Shown one piece after another: positions 1 through 13,000 of a stretch of DNA of 64,000 nt. Under the pieces are notes generated by a model. It was not told where the DNA came from. It searched no databases and saw only the letters and a list, made by a program, of their open reading frames with translations. Numbering within the stretch: the stretch's first letter is position 1; each line of letters opens with the position of its first letter. The DNA comes from Cladorhizidae sp. MBARI D1340-BT2 (lineage: Eukaryota; Porifera; Demospongiae; Poecilosclerida; Cladorhizidae), in NCBI GenBank assembly GCA_028752905.1, contig JAQNBH010000002.1:18384430-18448429 (forward strand). The letters are read 5' to 3'. Both the position numbers and the translations under genes were made by a program.

Positions 1-12
1 GAATGCCCATCT

Positions 13-550
13 TGCCTGCCAATCAATACACTTCAAACATGGTAGCATATTAACACCCTTTGCAACAGATTCATAGATTGGATGGAACATAAGATTGGAT
101 GGAACATATCGGCCAGTACTTATTATCGACTAGTTATACTGAGCGAGTGTGCAAGCTAAATATCCAAATCCACCCACACAATATGGGATAGTCAGCGGGA
201 ATTTACAAAGCCCGCGCTACTCCCACGAAAAATAAGAAGGGAGAAGAGCTGTTTGTGAGGCAAGTTTCTCTACATTTGGGGACTACAGCAGTTGTGCAAG
301 TGTTCGTGGATATTACAAACTGTGCATTATATCTTTTTTGACAGAGCAATATTCTTTTTTTTGCTCTAGCTACACTTGCCATGTCACTTAGTTCTTTATC
401 TGCCAATTCCATGTGGAACTTTTTCTCGGTACATGTATCACTTTTTTCTACATCATTACACTCTCAGTTGCAATCATCAATTTCTCTGTTTCTCTGTTGC
501 AAAGGGTGTTAATATGCTACCATGTTTTGAAGTGTATTGATTGGCAGGCA
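13..550. repeat. Foldback element with ~57-bp inverted ends
   Basis: Bases 13-69 recur almost exactly as the reverse complement at 493-550; the shared core includes GTGTTAATATGCTACCATG. The pair encloses about 420 bp. A second short direct repeat (TAGATTGGATGGAACAT) follows each arm, near 74 and 605. This is the layout of a MITE or foldback element. No transposase is visible inside; a 69-codon minus-strand frame at 203-412 resembles nothing I recognise. The family is unknown. Confidence 0.7.
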
Positions 551-875
551 ATAGATTGGCATACATAGATTGTGCAGCACAATCTATAGATTGGGCAGAT
601 TCATAGATTGGATGGAACATGTATATACTGATGCTGAATATTCAATAATTGACATCGTAATTGTTGGAGGGTGGGGGGGGGGGGGATTAGGCGCAAGGCG
701 AGGGAAGGGGGGAAGTCCACCACTCCTCCATTTCAAATCAATATTTCAGAGTACTAGATTCATGTAATTCAGGAGTATTGGATTCAGGGGTATTACATTC
801 ATTTAATTATAATTTCAGGGGTGCTAGTATATAATTGAAGGGTACTTAGATTCGTTTTTAATTCCCATATTCCAG

Positions 876-1041
876 AGGGTATTACATTCGTTCTAGAGCA
901 GTCCATGAGAAGCTTGTGACTTTCCTTCAAGAGACGGAAGATGATAATGTTCGGCAAATACTTTCTCTGGGAGCAGGATTTGATACGTCATATTTTAGAC
1001 TCCATCAGGAAGGATTCACAAGCTCTCTTAAATATGTCGAA
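876..1041 (+). CDS. TYW4: TYW4 exon 1 (first visible): SAM-binding motif
   Basis: Acceptor TTCCAG ends at 875 and donor GTAAGT starts at 1042. The exon reads from RGYYIRSRAVHEK through the methyltransferase motif I (LSLGAGFDTSYFRL) to KYVE. The first base completes a codon begun in an upstream exon, so the true start lies before 876 or outside the window. The ORF that starts at the internal GTG (916) is not a real gene start. Confidence 0.9.
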
Positions 1042-4000
1042 GTAAGTTTATTATTGTTGTCTTTTCCCTTTGCAACATTAATCCCCTTCCCCCTATACTT
1101 TGTACTTCCCTCCCCTCCCTCCCAATATTATAAAATTATATACATGGCATATGGTAAGGGAATGGAGGGGAGGGAGAAGTGGCAGGAGGTAAGGGGATAG
1201 AGAAGGAGCGGGCGGTAAGGGAATGGAAGGGAGGAAGAAGGAGCAGGCGGTGAGGGGATGGATGGGAGGGAGAACGGAAGGGAGAAGGGGTGGGCGGTAA
1301 GGAGTTGGAGGGGAGGGAGAAAGGACGGGCACTAAAAGAATGGAGGGGAGGGAGAAGTGGCGGGCGGTAAGGAGATGGAGCGGAAGGAGAAGGGGATCCA
1401 AGATTATAATAAATTGAAGAGAGATTTAGGTTATCACAAATTTTTTGTTTATATGGGGAGCTGGTGGATCCAAGCACACAAAAAGGTTTTGTTGGGGGAC
1501 CAGTGGGAGGAGGTATCCACACAGTTTCATTGGGAGGAGAGAGGGTGGTATCCAAGTGAATGGTCACTGGTCTTCTCCGTCAAATAGTCTTCTCAGTTGT
1601 AAGTTAATAGTATTCCCATTCTGATTGTGTTAACAACTCACATGTACGGATATAATTAGTCTAGAACTCAAGGTCTGTAGGATATCAGACAGGTAGCAGT
1701 GAGATAGCTATTATGGCTTGTTTTTGTCGAAGTTCTTAAACGATGTTGGCCGCAGTGAACGTTGCTATTTCAGCAACTGAGATGTTTCCCCCCCTATTAG
1801 AGTAGAGTTGGATGCAGCCTCTCTAGCGAACAGCTTGCTTACAGTTTACCATGTGAAGCTAATAGCGAAGCTTTTGCGTGATGGTTGCCAAGATACATTC
1901 GTATATGCGGATAACTACCTTTGGAAATATAACAACAAAAGCATGAAAACATCTGCTAGCGCCCCTCAAGAGGTGCATCTGTCTATATATGACATGGGTG
2001 TATTTAGGGAGGTGCCCCCCTCCCTTAGCAATATTTCTGTATATGGCCCTGTATAAGCTATAATGAATGTATAGTAGTCATGTTTATTACTATGTGTGTA
2101 GGTTGACTTTCCTCGAGTAGTTCAGAGGAAAGTAGAACGGCTCCTTGCTTGTGATTACTTTGAGCCATTTCTGACAGACCATTCCTACCAGGATGGTATA
2201 TTCTGTTCCGGTGGCTACTTTTTGATTGGATGTGACGTAACAGACGTACACTCACTGCAAGAAATGCTTCTTCGATGCAAACTGGATTGTGCAGTGCCAA
2301 CTTTAATCGTTGCAGAATGTGTGCTGACCTATATATCTCCCCCTAAGTAAGTAACACTGTAGCCATGGCGATGTGTGTGTGTGTGTGTGTGTTCTGTGTG
2401 TGTGTGTATATGTGTGTGAACCAAATTTGTTAGAGATAGGTCACATTATCAACTCCAAGTCTTAAGTCTTCCCATCCATTTCAGGAGTGAGAGACTTAAT
2501 GAACAAATTGGTCGACTTCTTTGGAATACAAGTTGGTTTGTACTGGATGCGGTCATAGGTTGAACTTGTGACCTCGTACTGTGGCTATCTGCATCTCTTC
2601 TTATTTTTTTGTGAGTGAAATGACTGGAACTACGCGTATGGGCTACCTTTTATTGCAACATTTAAGCTCAACTTGCAGAGAAGTCTGGGAACGGAAGAGC
2701 TGAGTAAGAAGTTAGTGGATGCTAGTCAGAGACTGGAGAAGAAAGAAAACGTGAGTTGACCACACTCACCAAGATCAGCCAGATCAAGAAGACAAAACTT
2801 ATTCCTCCTCCTGCACATTTTGTAGAGTAAGAGCTTTCTTTAGTGTGCAACTTACAGTCCGGCAAATATGGTTTTTACTTCTTTGTTTGTTTGTTTGTTT
2901 GCATGCCAGTATTGCTGCCACTCCCTGTAGTGGCATTCCTCTGTCGGTGAGAGGCATGTTTTATCTGTGTCAATGGCAAAGACCTCGGAAAAGATGGTGG
3001 GACACCACTGCTGGTGGTTGAGGTTAGTCACTGCTGGAGGTTGTGGTAGGGTACTGCTGGTGGTTGCTGCTGGAGGTTGAGGTGGGGGCACTGCTGGAGG
3101 TTGAGGTAGTGGCATTGCTGGAGGTTGAGGTAGTGGCATTGCTGGAGGTTGAGGTTAGTCACTGCTGGAGGTTGAGGTGGTGGCACTGCTGGAGGTTGAG
3201 GTAGGCATTGCTGGAGGTTGAGATTAGTCACTGCTGGAGGTTGAGGTAGTGGCATTGCTGGAGGTTGAGGTGGGGCACTGCTAGAGGTTGAGGTGGGGCA
3301 CTGCTGGAGGTTGAGGTAGGCATTGCTGGAGGTTGAGGTTAGTCACTCCTGGAGGTTAAGGTGGCATTGCTGGTGGTTGAGGGTAGTGGCATTGCTGGTG
3401 GTTGAGGTTAGTCACTGCTGGAGGTTGCGGTGGTGGCGCTGCTGGAGGTTGAGGTAGGCATTGCTGGTGGTTGAGGTTAAGAGGTTGAAGTGGGCACAGC
3501 TGGAGGTTGAGGTGGCACTGCTGGTGGTAGAGATTGGGCACAGCTGGAGGTTGAGGTGGCACTGCTGGTGGTAGAGATGGGGGTACTGTTTATCAGGCAC
3601 ATCAAACGTTCTCCCTACCCCTTCCTATAAAAAAAAAATTCTATATGAAATCCTATTATAAATGTCACACACACACAATTTGCAGAGTGGATGCTATTAT
3701 TCAGTGGTGCTCATCTTACTTCCTGAAGTCCCTAATGTGTACATATGAACAGGTTAGTTTTTCCTTCTCTATACCTTGGTTAACTCCTCTATATTATGTG
3801 CTGTGTAAGCAATTCCTTGATCTGTTGAGTAAGAAATTCCCCTCTCTACGGAGGAGGCAATTTCTCTCTCCATCGGCTGAGTAAGGTAGCTGTCGTAATG
3901 TCGAGAACCACTTAAGTTAAGCAATTGGTCAGCTCCCTGACGTCTGCATCTGCTTCTATTGTGAGCATTTTCTCTATTTGCTGAGTAAGCTATTCCTACA

Positions 4001-7000
4001 TCTGCTCTATAAGCAACTACCCTATGAATGTAAGCAATTCCTCTAACTGAAAATATAAAAACTGTTAAATAGCAATCTCTCAATCTGCTGCGTATCCAAT
4101 AACAATCTGTACTTTAAGTATGTTTCTGCTTTTTAGTAACCAGAATAATATAACCAGAATACAACCAGAATACAACTAATAAATAGGTAAATAAATAACA
4201 TAAAAAACTAAAAACCTAAGGACAAGTTCAACTCCCGACCAACTCCAATACAGACAAGGCATTCTCCCTCTGGACTGCCACAGAGAGATGCTGCATGAGG
4301 TGAGTACAGGCATTCACTTCCCTAGTTCATTGCCTTATCCTGAGGCTAAGCTCCTTCAGGAAAGCCATTGATCTGAATCATCAGGAACCTTACGAGCAAT
4401 CCTACTACTCATGCACTTAATGTAATCATTCCTTTCATGGAACGAGAAGACCCATATTTACTTGAGTTCCCTATTCGATTGATCTCTATGAATTAGAAAT
4501 ACCTTGAGGTATTGCCATCACAGTGGAACTCACTGGACATCCACACGAATGCAGACTCAGAATGAATTTCTTTGGTAAGCTGGTCCACCTCTCCTTAAAG
4601 AAGTGGTCTGCCTGTCTTACCAGCATGGATCTCCATGTCTTCGATGTCTTTGCTTTGCTTTGACTGTTTCTCCTCTTCTCTCTTAAAATTTCTAACAGTA
4701 GCTTCTGAAATTTGGTCCTGGGAAACTGTTGTTACCCTTCATTATTGTAAACTTGCCGACTTCTGTGTTGGCATCGTCACTGCAGTGATGTCTTGACTCT
4801 TCCTTCCACCACTTTGCAACTCTACATTCTGTTGCTCCTCTATCTCCACCATTCTAGCTCTAAAGCCGTTGACTCACTTCTTGAGGTGCTGGCTGCTCCC
4901 TTTCTTCATCCAGAATGAGAGAGACATCTTCAAGTATGTAGATAATCGAGAAATTGGGGCATTGATAGTCCACATTTTGTACGCACATGCACGTTATGAA
5001 TTTTAACTCGTTCAAAACAATTATCGCTAGGTTCATTAACATAATGATATCTTTGGCTTTTTGGAATTTACGGTATACAATGATGTGATAGTTATTATAT
5101 ATGCCATCATGTGATGGTTATTATATATATATGCCATGATGTGATGGTTATTATATATGCCATGATGTGATAATTATTATATATGCAATATCATGATGTG
5201 ATGGTTATTATATATGCCATGATGTGATGGTTATTATATATGCCATGATGTGATAGTTATTATATATGCCATGATGTGATGGTTATTATATATGCCATGA
5301 TGTGATGGTTATTATATATGCCATGATGTGATGGTTATTATATATGCCATGATGTGATGGTTATTATATATGCCATGATGTGATAGTTATTATATATGCA
5401 ATGATGTGATAGTTATTATATATGCAATGATGTGATAGTTATTATATACGCAATGATGTGATAGTTATTATATATGCAATGATGTGATAGTTATAATACA
5501 TATGCAACGATGTGATAGTTATTATATATGCAATGATGTGATAGCTATTATATAAGCCATGATGTGATAGTTATGCAATGATGTGATAGTTATTATAATG
5601 CAATGATGTGATAGTTATTATATATGCAATGATGTGATAACAGTAGTTAATGCAATGATGTGATAGTTATTATATATGCAATGATGTGATAGTTATTATA
5701 TATGCGATGGTGTGATAGTTATTATATAATGCAATGATGTGATAGTTATTATATATGCAATGATGTGATAGTTATAATATATGCAACGATGTGATAGTTA
5801 TTATATATGCAATGATGTGATAGTTATTATATATGCAATGATGTGATAGCCATTATATAAGCTGATAGTTATGCAATGATGTGATAGTTATTATAATGCA
5901 ATGATGTGATAGTTGTTATATAAATGATGTGATAGTAATTATATATGCGATGATGTGATAGTTATTATATATGCAATGATGTGTATGCAATGATGTGGTA
6001 ATTATAAAATATGCAATCATATTGTCCCATGTTCAAATATAATTTAGGTATTTCCAGATGATGGATTTGGACTTATCATGTGAGGGAAATCGTGTGTGTG
6101 TGTGTGTTATGTGTGTATGTGTGTGTGTGTGTATGTGTAGTAGTATATATGCAGTGTTTTTTTTGTGTGTGTCCATGCTTGTGCTTTGTGTATGTGTGTA
6201 GTATACGAGTGGGTGCTATTTATATCATGTGAGTGCATCACATTACCTAGTGTTATTTTGAGGATTACGACTGGATTCCAAAATTAGACCACAAGCACTA
6301 ATTACACTCTTAAGGTCTTATTAAAAAAAAATCTTGTAAGTTTTTTTCCCAGTCGGCTTGATCAGTACCAGTAGCAGCTGCTATAGCAGGTTAGCTGGAT
6401 CCAGCCTAGACCTAAATCCATGGTACCTGGTTAGCTCGATCAAGCCTTAACAGCTGCTATAGCAAATTGTCTGTCCTTAGGATAGCTAATTCTATTTTAG
6501 GTTTTTGATGATTGAAAACAGCACAATGATCACAAATAAGTAATCCCTTATTTTGGGCATTTTCTTTAACTCCCCACCCAACCCCAGACAAGGAGTGAAG
6601 TGGCCTTGAATGTGACTAAAAGTGCTTCGTTTTTATGTTCAACCCTAACTAATATCTGGGTGGGGAAGGTGAGTAGGGGAGGGGGATGAGGGTTGCCCGA
6701 AATCATTCACGTAAATACACCATAATTTGCCTTTTTTTTGTTGTTGTTGTAACTTTGTCATGTCAATTTTATTTCTTAACCCTCTCACTGTCAATGGCGC
6801 CATATGGCTCCACCGCTTTGTAAAAATTTTAAAAAATATATGCATTTGATAATAGGCAATAATTTTTTTATTAAAAGATAGCTGAATTAAAACTCTATTT
6901 ACACAACAATTTTTACGGCGGTTGGATGGAGGAAAGTTGAAGAAATTATATTTAAAACACGAACGATTTTCAGTCGGAAGATATCAGCGATGGAGAAGAA

Positions 7001-10000
7001 ACTGTTTATTTCCCAAGTGTCTGTGGCAGCTTGGGACATCTCTGATGATGAATCAAGTTACGAAGAATATGAAGGCATCCATTCCTTCCTCGGAGAATGT
7101 CGTGTCCAATGCAAATACTGCAAGGTTCACCTTGGCATTATGGAGGATCGGAATTGTTTCCATGCTTTCCACAACTTGGTTGACTTTTGCCACAGACACT
7201 GATTTTACCTCAAACTCCACACAAAATTGCATTCGATTACATTGTGTCAAACAATTATATCAAAAGTTTACTGAATATTGTATTGACAAAGTTCTTGTTG
7301 ATAAATAAGGACATTTTTGTGGTCGATTTATGAGGACCTAATTATGGGTTGGCATAACATTTGTATAGTATTAGTAATGTATATTCCTAAGTTCTTAGAA
7401 GCAAAAGAAAGCATATGGATTGATCTATCTTTAAGCTATAATTATATCGAGTCCATAACATGAACTATAAAGAGTTAAGGCCGGTTCATAATATGACGAT
7501 AGCTCAGCGTAGCGCATCGTCATCGTCATCGTCAAACCTATCGTCAATTATGAACCGCTACCGTTTTGACGCTGTGACGCCACGGAGGCTGACGATAGAG
7601 TAGACTTGGATTCTATTCCAACGTCTACTGCTCAGCGTCTAACCAATCAGATTGTTTTAGATTTTCACGTGACAATGGCGTTAAGCGTTTCCAATTGAAG
7701 CTACCCATTTTACAATGGATGACGAGAAAGTGGTGGAGGCAGTACGGTCTTATAGCTACCTTTGGCAGGTGTCTTCGCGATCTTACAAAGACCCAGAGGG
7801 CCAAGGACAACGCCTGGATCAAGGTTTCTGGCAAGGTAGGATATTAGCTATGTAAAATTTGTAGAAGGGTAGCTAGTTATTTGTGGAAGGGTAGTTATTA
7901 ATACTAAATTTTAAATAGATTGGAGTGGACTGCTGTGTCCAGGAATGTATGAAAAGGTGGAAGGTTCTGAGGGACAGATTCGTCGTCATGGAATTGAAAA
8001 AAAATAAAACCAAGAAGTCTGGAGATGCTGCACTGGTGTCCTGTTGGGGCTGTTTGGCCCAATGAGCTTTATCACCGACACTGTGAAGCACAAAATGTTA
8101 GTGATTACCATAAGTTTGACTATGTAGTGAAGTTGAATTATATATTTGAATGTTCTGCGTCTTATTTGTATAGCACCGTCACCAACTTTACTCCTGCTCG
8201 GGCAGACACGTATGTTTTCTAGATATGTATGTATTCTTTGTTACACTGAATCTTGATGTGGTATAGACCTCCTACATCAGACCGCCCGCAGGAAAGCGAG
8301 GAAGGAAGTAACGTACATGTAGATGAGACGACAATTGCTATCAGGTAGGTTAGTATCCATCCCAAAATTAATATGACCGTTCTTTTATGTTCAACAGCAG
8401 TACTGCAGCAAGTACCCCAGGTACCCTCACACCACAACTACTTGACCACCCACGCAAAAAAAGAAAACGACAAGTTGAAGTTGATGAAATGGACAGGGTG
8501 CTCATCGCCCTGCAAGGACAGCAGCAGCAGGAAGATGGAGAGGGTGCCTTTGGCAAACATGTTGCTGCCTGTCTCAGGCTATTAGGAGGATGAGCTAAGG
8601 CCATAGCACGAGTAGAGATAGACAAAATCTTACTTAACTCCCAATATCCCAATAATCCCTACTCCACTCCTCACTATCCCCCAAACAATGTAAATACAGG
8701 TCCTTCATCTCCCACTCACCCCAATGATACCTTTTACACCTTTCAATTGCAACAATATTGTTATATCAGTAAATGAAATAATGCTGATTTCTATATGTAA
8801 TAAAACAGAAGAGTCAAGTTAGCCGATAATATTGCCAAACACACTTCTCCAGCAGGTGAACAAAAGAACTTTTTGAAATCATCTCGGACATCAGCTGCAG
8901 ATTGAGAATGTCTGTATATACATATAAATATGAGTCGGATTATGTATATAAATATATAGATAAATAGTCACTGAATAGAATACTGACTAACCTATCATTA
9001 TTACAGGGATGGTTTCAAATAACTGGGTGAATATTTCACTTAACTTATACCTCTTTCAGGAGACTATCAAACCTTTCTTTCGTCATCCTGAGGTACGTGA
9101 AGTGGCTGCTTGGGTCAGATAGACGCATCTCCTGAAGTAAATTATGATATTCTCCTTGTTCCAGGCGCTGTTAGAATATTTTGCGTGCACGCACTCTCCT
9201 CAGTCTCCTATTCCTCCTTCTTCTCCTTCTTCTCAACAGACTACTAGAATTTTAGCCTCCTGTTCTCGTACAAAATTTCTCCCGACCATGGCGAGCAAAA
9301 AATGAACTGGCTGCTAGCGACAAACGTGCTCAGCAACTGCAAGGTCAAAGTCCAATTGGTGGTTCGCTCTCCGTCAATAACGCCAAATTGTGAACGGCAA
9401 TGACGCTGCTAGACGAAACGCTGAAGCTTGACCACAAAAGCGACGATGCGCTACGCTGAGCTATCGTCATATTATGAACCTGCCTTTATGGGACTCCTAA
9501 TCATGACCATTGTTTGCACATATTATGTGGTCAGTTTGTGGTCACACCTTTTGATCACAACTTCTTAAATAATCATGCTATCACATGACCAAAATGGTAA
9601 AGCTAAATACCTGATTTGATATTAATTTTTTAATAAGGCTGTATTAAATTTTAAATAATTTTCCACAATGCTGACAGTGAGAGACTTAAAATATTTTTTG
9701 CAAAGAAATGTATGTGAGGTTGGTAGGACACTGCTCACAAAGCTGCTACTTGGGATGAGTGTGTCTGGCTTGCTGTGTGAGAGGCTACTCCATATACAAG
9801 GCTCTAAGGATATCAGCAGTTTAGAGAGGAGTTGGTGTGTGAGAGGCTACTCCATGTACAAGACTAAGGATATCAGCAGTTTAGAGAGGAGTTGGTGTGT
9901 GAGTACTCCATATACATGGCTCTAAGGATATCAGCAGTTTAGAGAGGAGTTGGTGTGTGAGAGGCGACTCCATATACAAGGCTCTAATGATATCAGCAGT

Positions 10001-13000
10001 TTAGAGAGGAGTTGGTGTGTGAGAGGCTACTCCATATACAAGGCTCTAAGGATATCAGCAATTTAGAGAGGAGTTGGTGTGTGAGTACTCCATATATAAG
10101 GCTCTAAGGATATCAGCAATTTAGAGAGGAGTTGGTGTGTGAGAGGCTACTGCATATACAAGGCTCTAAGGATATCAGCAGTTTAGAGAGGAGTTGGTGT
10201 GTGAGAGGCTACTCCATATACAAGGCTCTAAGGATATCAGCAGTTTAGAGAGGAGTTGGTGTGATAGAGGCTACTCCATATACAAGGCTCTAAGGATATC
10301 AGCAGTTTAGAGGGAGTTGGTGTGTTAGAGCGAGACCAACAAAGATGGAGACGTATGCCGTAATCATGGAAGTTGTTCAAGTATTATAATCATGCTAAAT
10401 CATGCGAAGCTAAATCATGCGACTTGGTTGCCAATCTAAATAAACCACACTTTTTTCAAATACTGTGCATGCGCATAAATTAGCCTCTCGAGGCATGCAG
10501 AAGAAGACTTTTTCACTATGTTTTAGTGGAAGAATGAAATACATCAAGAACAAAGCCATCCTTCCAACAGCTAAACAAACTGAGTTGGAGGGGGAAAGTT
10601 AGTCTCAAGAAGGTATATACCAACTCGTACAGATAGTGCTAGATGGCTCTAAAAGGTAAGCTACAGCAGCACTCGAGGCAATTAGAACTTTTCGAGTCAT
10701 CCTGATATTAGCAAGAATGGGTTTTGCTGGAATCGCTGATGCTGTATCTAATCCTACTCTGATATGCGAAATATCTCTATCTAATGAAGTGGACTATCTA
10801 ATGAAGTGGACTATCTAATGAAGTGGACCATTTTGATGGACTGACATCCTCTGATTCAGATTAGTATTAGGTATTCGTAATTATTGATTGACACTTAACT
10901 TGATCATGTGACGATCAATCCCAAAATTACGATGATCATAGTTTGCATAATTATTGATTGGCACTCAACTTGATCATGTGACAATCAATCCCAAAATTAT
11001 GATGATCATAGTACTTATACATAATTATCATTGATATTATCGCTGATCATTCTCAACTTCAATTTTACTTGGGATCCTTGCATTTCCCATTTTCTTACTT
11101 CTTACTTAAAGCTGTACCTGCAGCATACTGTAATATGGTACCTACTGGTATGCAAAACACAAATGCACACAACTATTGCAATTATTCATGACAAGCCAAA
11201 AAAAAAGGATTAAAATTGTTTGCCTAAATCTATGAACCCTTGAATTAGCGAGAAATTTGATACCAATATTTAATTTTGAAGATATTTTCAACCCAAAATG
11301 CATGAATTTTGTGTAACATGAACTTCATGAATTACGGTATGCTCTAACAGTTCATACAGGATTTACAGTTAGGGGGGGGAAACTCAAAACGTTTGGCTTT
11401 TATGTGATGGGTGTGCGTAAGCAAGCCCCAAGTAGGGGGGTCTGGGGCCATGCCCCCACAGAATTTTTTTGCAAAATCGATGCTCTCAGATTGATTCTGA
11501 GACATTTTGAGGGTACTTTCCTATAGTTAAAGTACTAGCACATGGACAGAACATTCTAGATTATGACCAGTTGCATCTTGCCACAGAATCTAATGACACA
11601 GTTGCATCTTGCCACAGAATCTACACTATTATACTAGATTAACACATGATTGAACTGTGACACAGAATACTCTAGATTTATTCACAATTTTGTATATAAA
11701 GAGCAAATGCTTCAGCTAGTAGCATTCTGCAACTAAATACGACCCAAGAGAAATACAAACCTACACAAATGGACCTCAGGAACTTTTTTACCAGAAAGCG
11801 AGTGCGTGCTGGGTCTAGTAGAGATTCTGAGGACGACGAAGATGTAGTCCCAACTACGTCGACTAGTGATGCCTTGACTTCCACCAATTCCGAAGCATCA
11901 GTAGGTAGATCAGTGTGTTCCAAAGCGCAGAAGAGGAAACTCTATAAAGCCTGTCTCAACAACAAGAAGAAGTGGGAGCAGAAATATCCTTGGGTGTACT
12001 GCGATGATCCTAAGCCTGGCATGTTCTGCAAGCTCTGCCAGAAGTGAGGAAATGCAAGCCAGGGGTGCATGGACCACTCAGGGAATTCTAGATTGGAATC
12101 ACGCTACTGAACAACTCAAGGAACACAGCCAGTCAAAATGGCACAGAGATGCTGTTATCCATGCTCGAATGGCAGAACAAGGAAAGGAGCAGAGTGTCCT
12201 ACAACTGCAATGTTCAGCAGCTGCTAAGGAGGCTGAAGAAAGGAGAGCAAAGAACAGAAACATAGTGCTTAAGCTTTTGAGATCGATATATTTTCTTGCC
12301 AAAAATCGCCTGCCCCTTACAACCACATTTGCTCCCCTGGTCCAGTTGCAAATTGCAAATGAAGATGAACTTCTCCAGCAACATGTCAAAAAGGTACCAC
12401 AAAATGCTCAGTACACATCCATATTTTTCTGCAGTGATGCTTTTAGAGGCCATCAATAGGTGGCTAGATAGGAAGCTAATTGAGAGCTTAAAATCAAGGC
12501 CATACTTCTCTGTGTTAGATGATGAGTGTGTAGATATTAGTACTACAGAAGAGCTGTCCATCTGTTGTCAGTGGATTGTAAATGGAAAACCAGAGGAGCA
12601 CTTCCTTACAGTGCTACACATATGTGCCATTTTAGAGGCCATCAATAGCTGGCTAGATAGGAAGCTAATTGAGAGCTTAAAATCAAGGCCATACTTCTCT
12701 GTGTTAGCTGATGAGTGTGTAGATATTAGTACTACAGATGAGCTGTCCATCTGTTGTCAGTGGATTGTAAATGGAAAACCAGAGGAGCACTTCCTTACAG
12801 TGCTCCACATATGTGCCAAAGTTGCTGCTACCATTTCAGATGCAATCAGCTCCTTCCTTGAGTTGAAGAACCTGGACTATCGTAAACTTATAGGCCAAGG
12901 TTATGATGGAGCGGCCACCTTTGCCGGAGAACGCAATGGAGTTCAAAAAAGAATGCGAACTCTAGCTGCACATTCCTTTTACATCCACTGTGCCTGCCAC

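Larger units (their letters stand above)
7478..9485 (+). mobile_element. PIF/Harbinger element with 46-bp inverted repeats, no visible transposase
   Basis: Left end AGGCCGG and right end CCTGCCT (reverse complement AGGCAGG) share GGTTCATAATATGACGATAG and continue to about base 46 with one mismatch. Both ends are flanked by TTA (7475-7477 and 9486-9488), the 3-bp TWA target duplication of PIF/Harbinger. The cargo is a MADF/BESS protein, which is the usual second protein of these elements. The 2,008-bp length leaves no room for the DDE nuclease, so the copy is probably non-autonomous. Confidence 0.88.

Noticed and set aside
2852..3600. Pro/Gln-rich minus-strand frames
   Set aside because: Translation of the GCTGGAGGTTGAGG minisatellite.
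5080..6020. CRISPR-like array
   Set aside because: Contiguous repeats without unique spacers in an intron-bearing animal sequence.
6922..7308. Two overlapping open frames of 128 and 70 codons
   Set aside because: No domain, no splice context; probably old repeat sequence.
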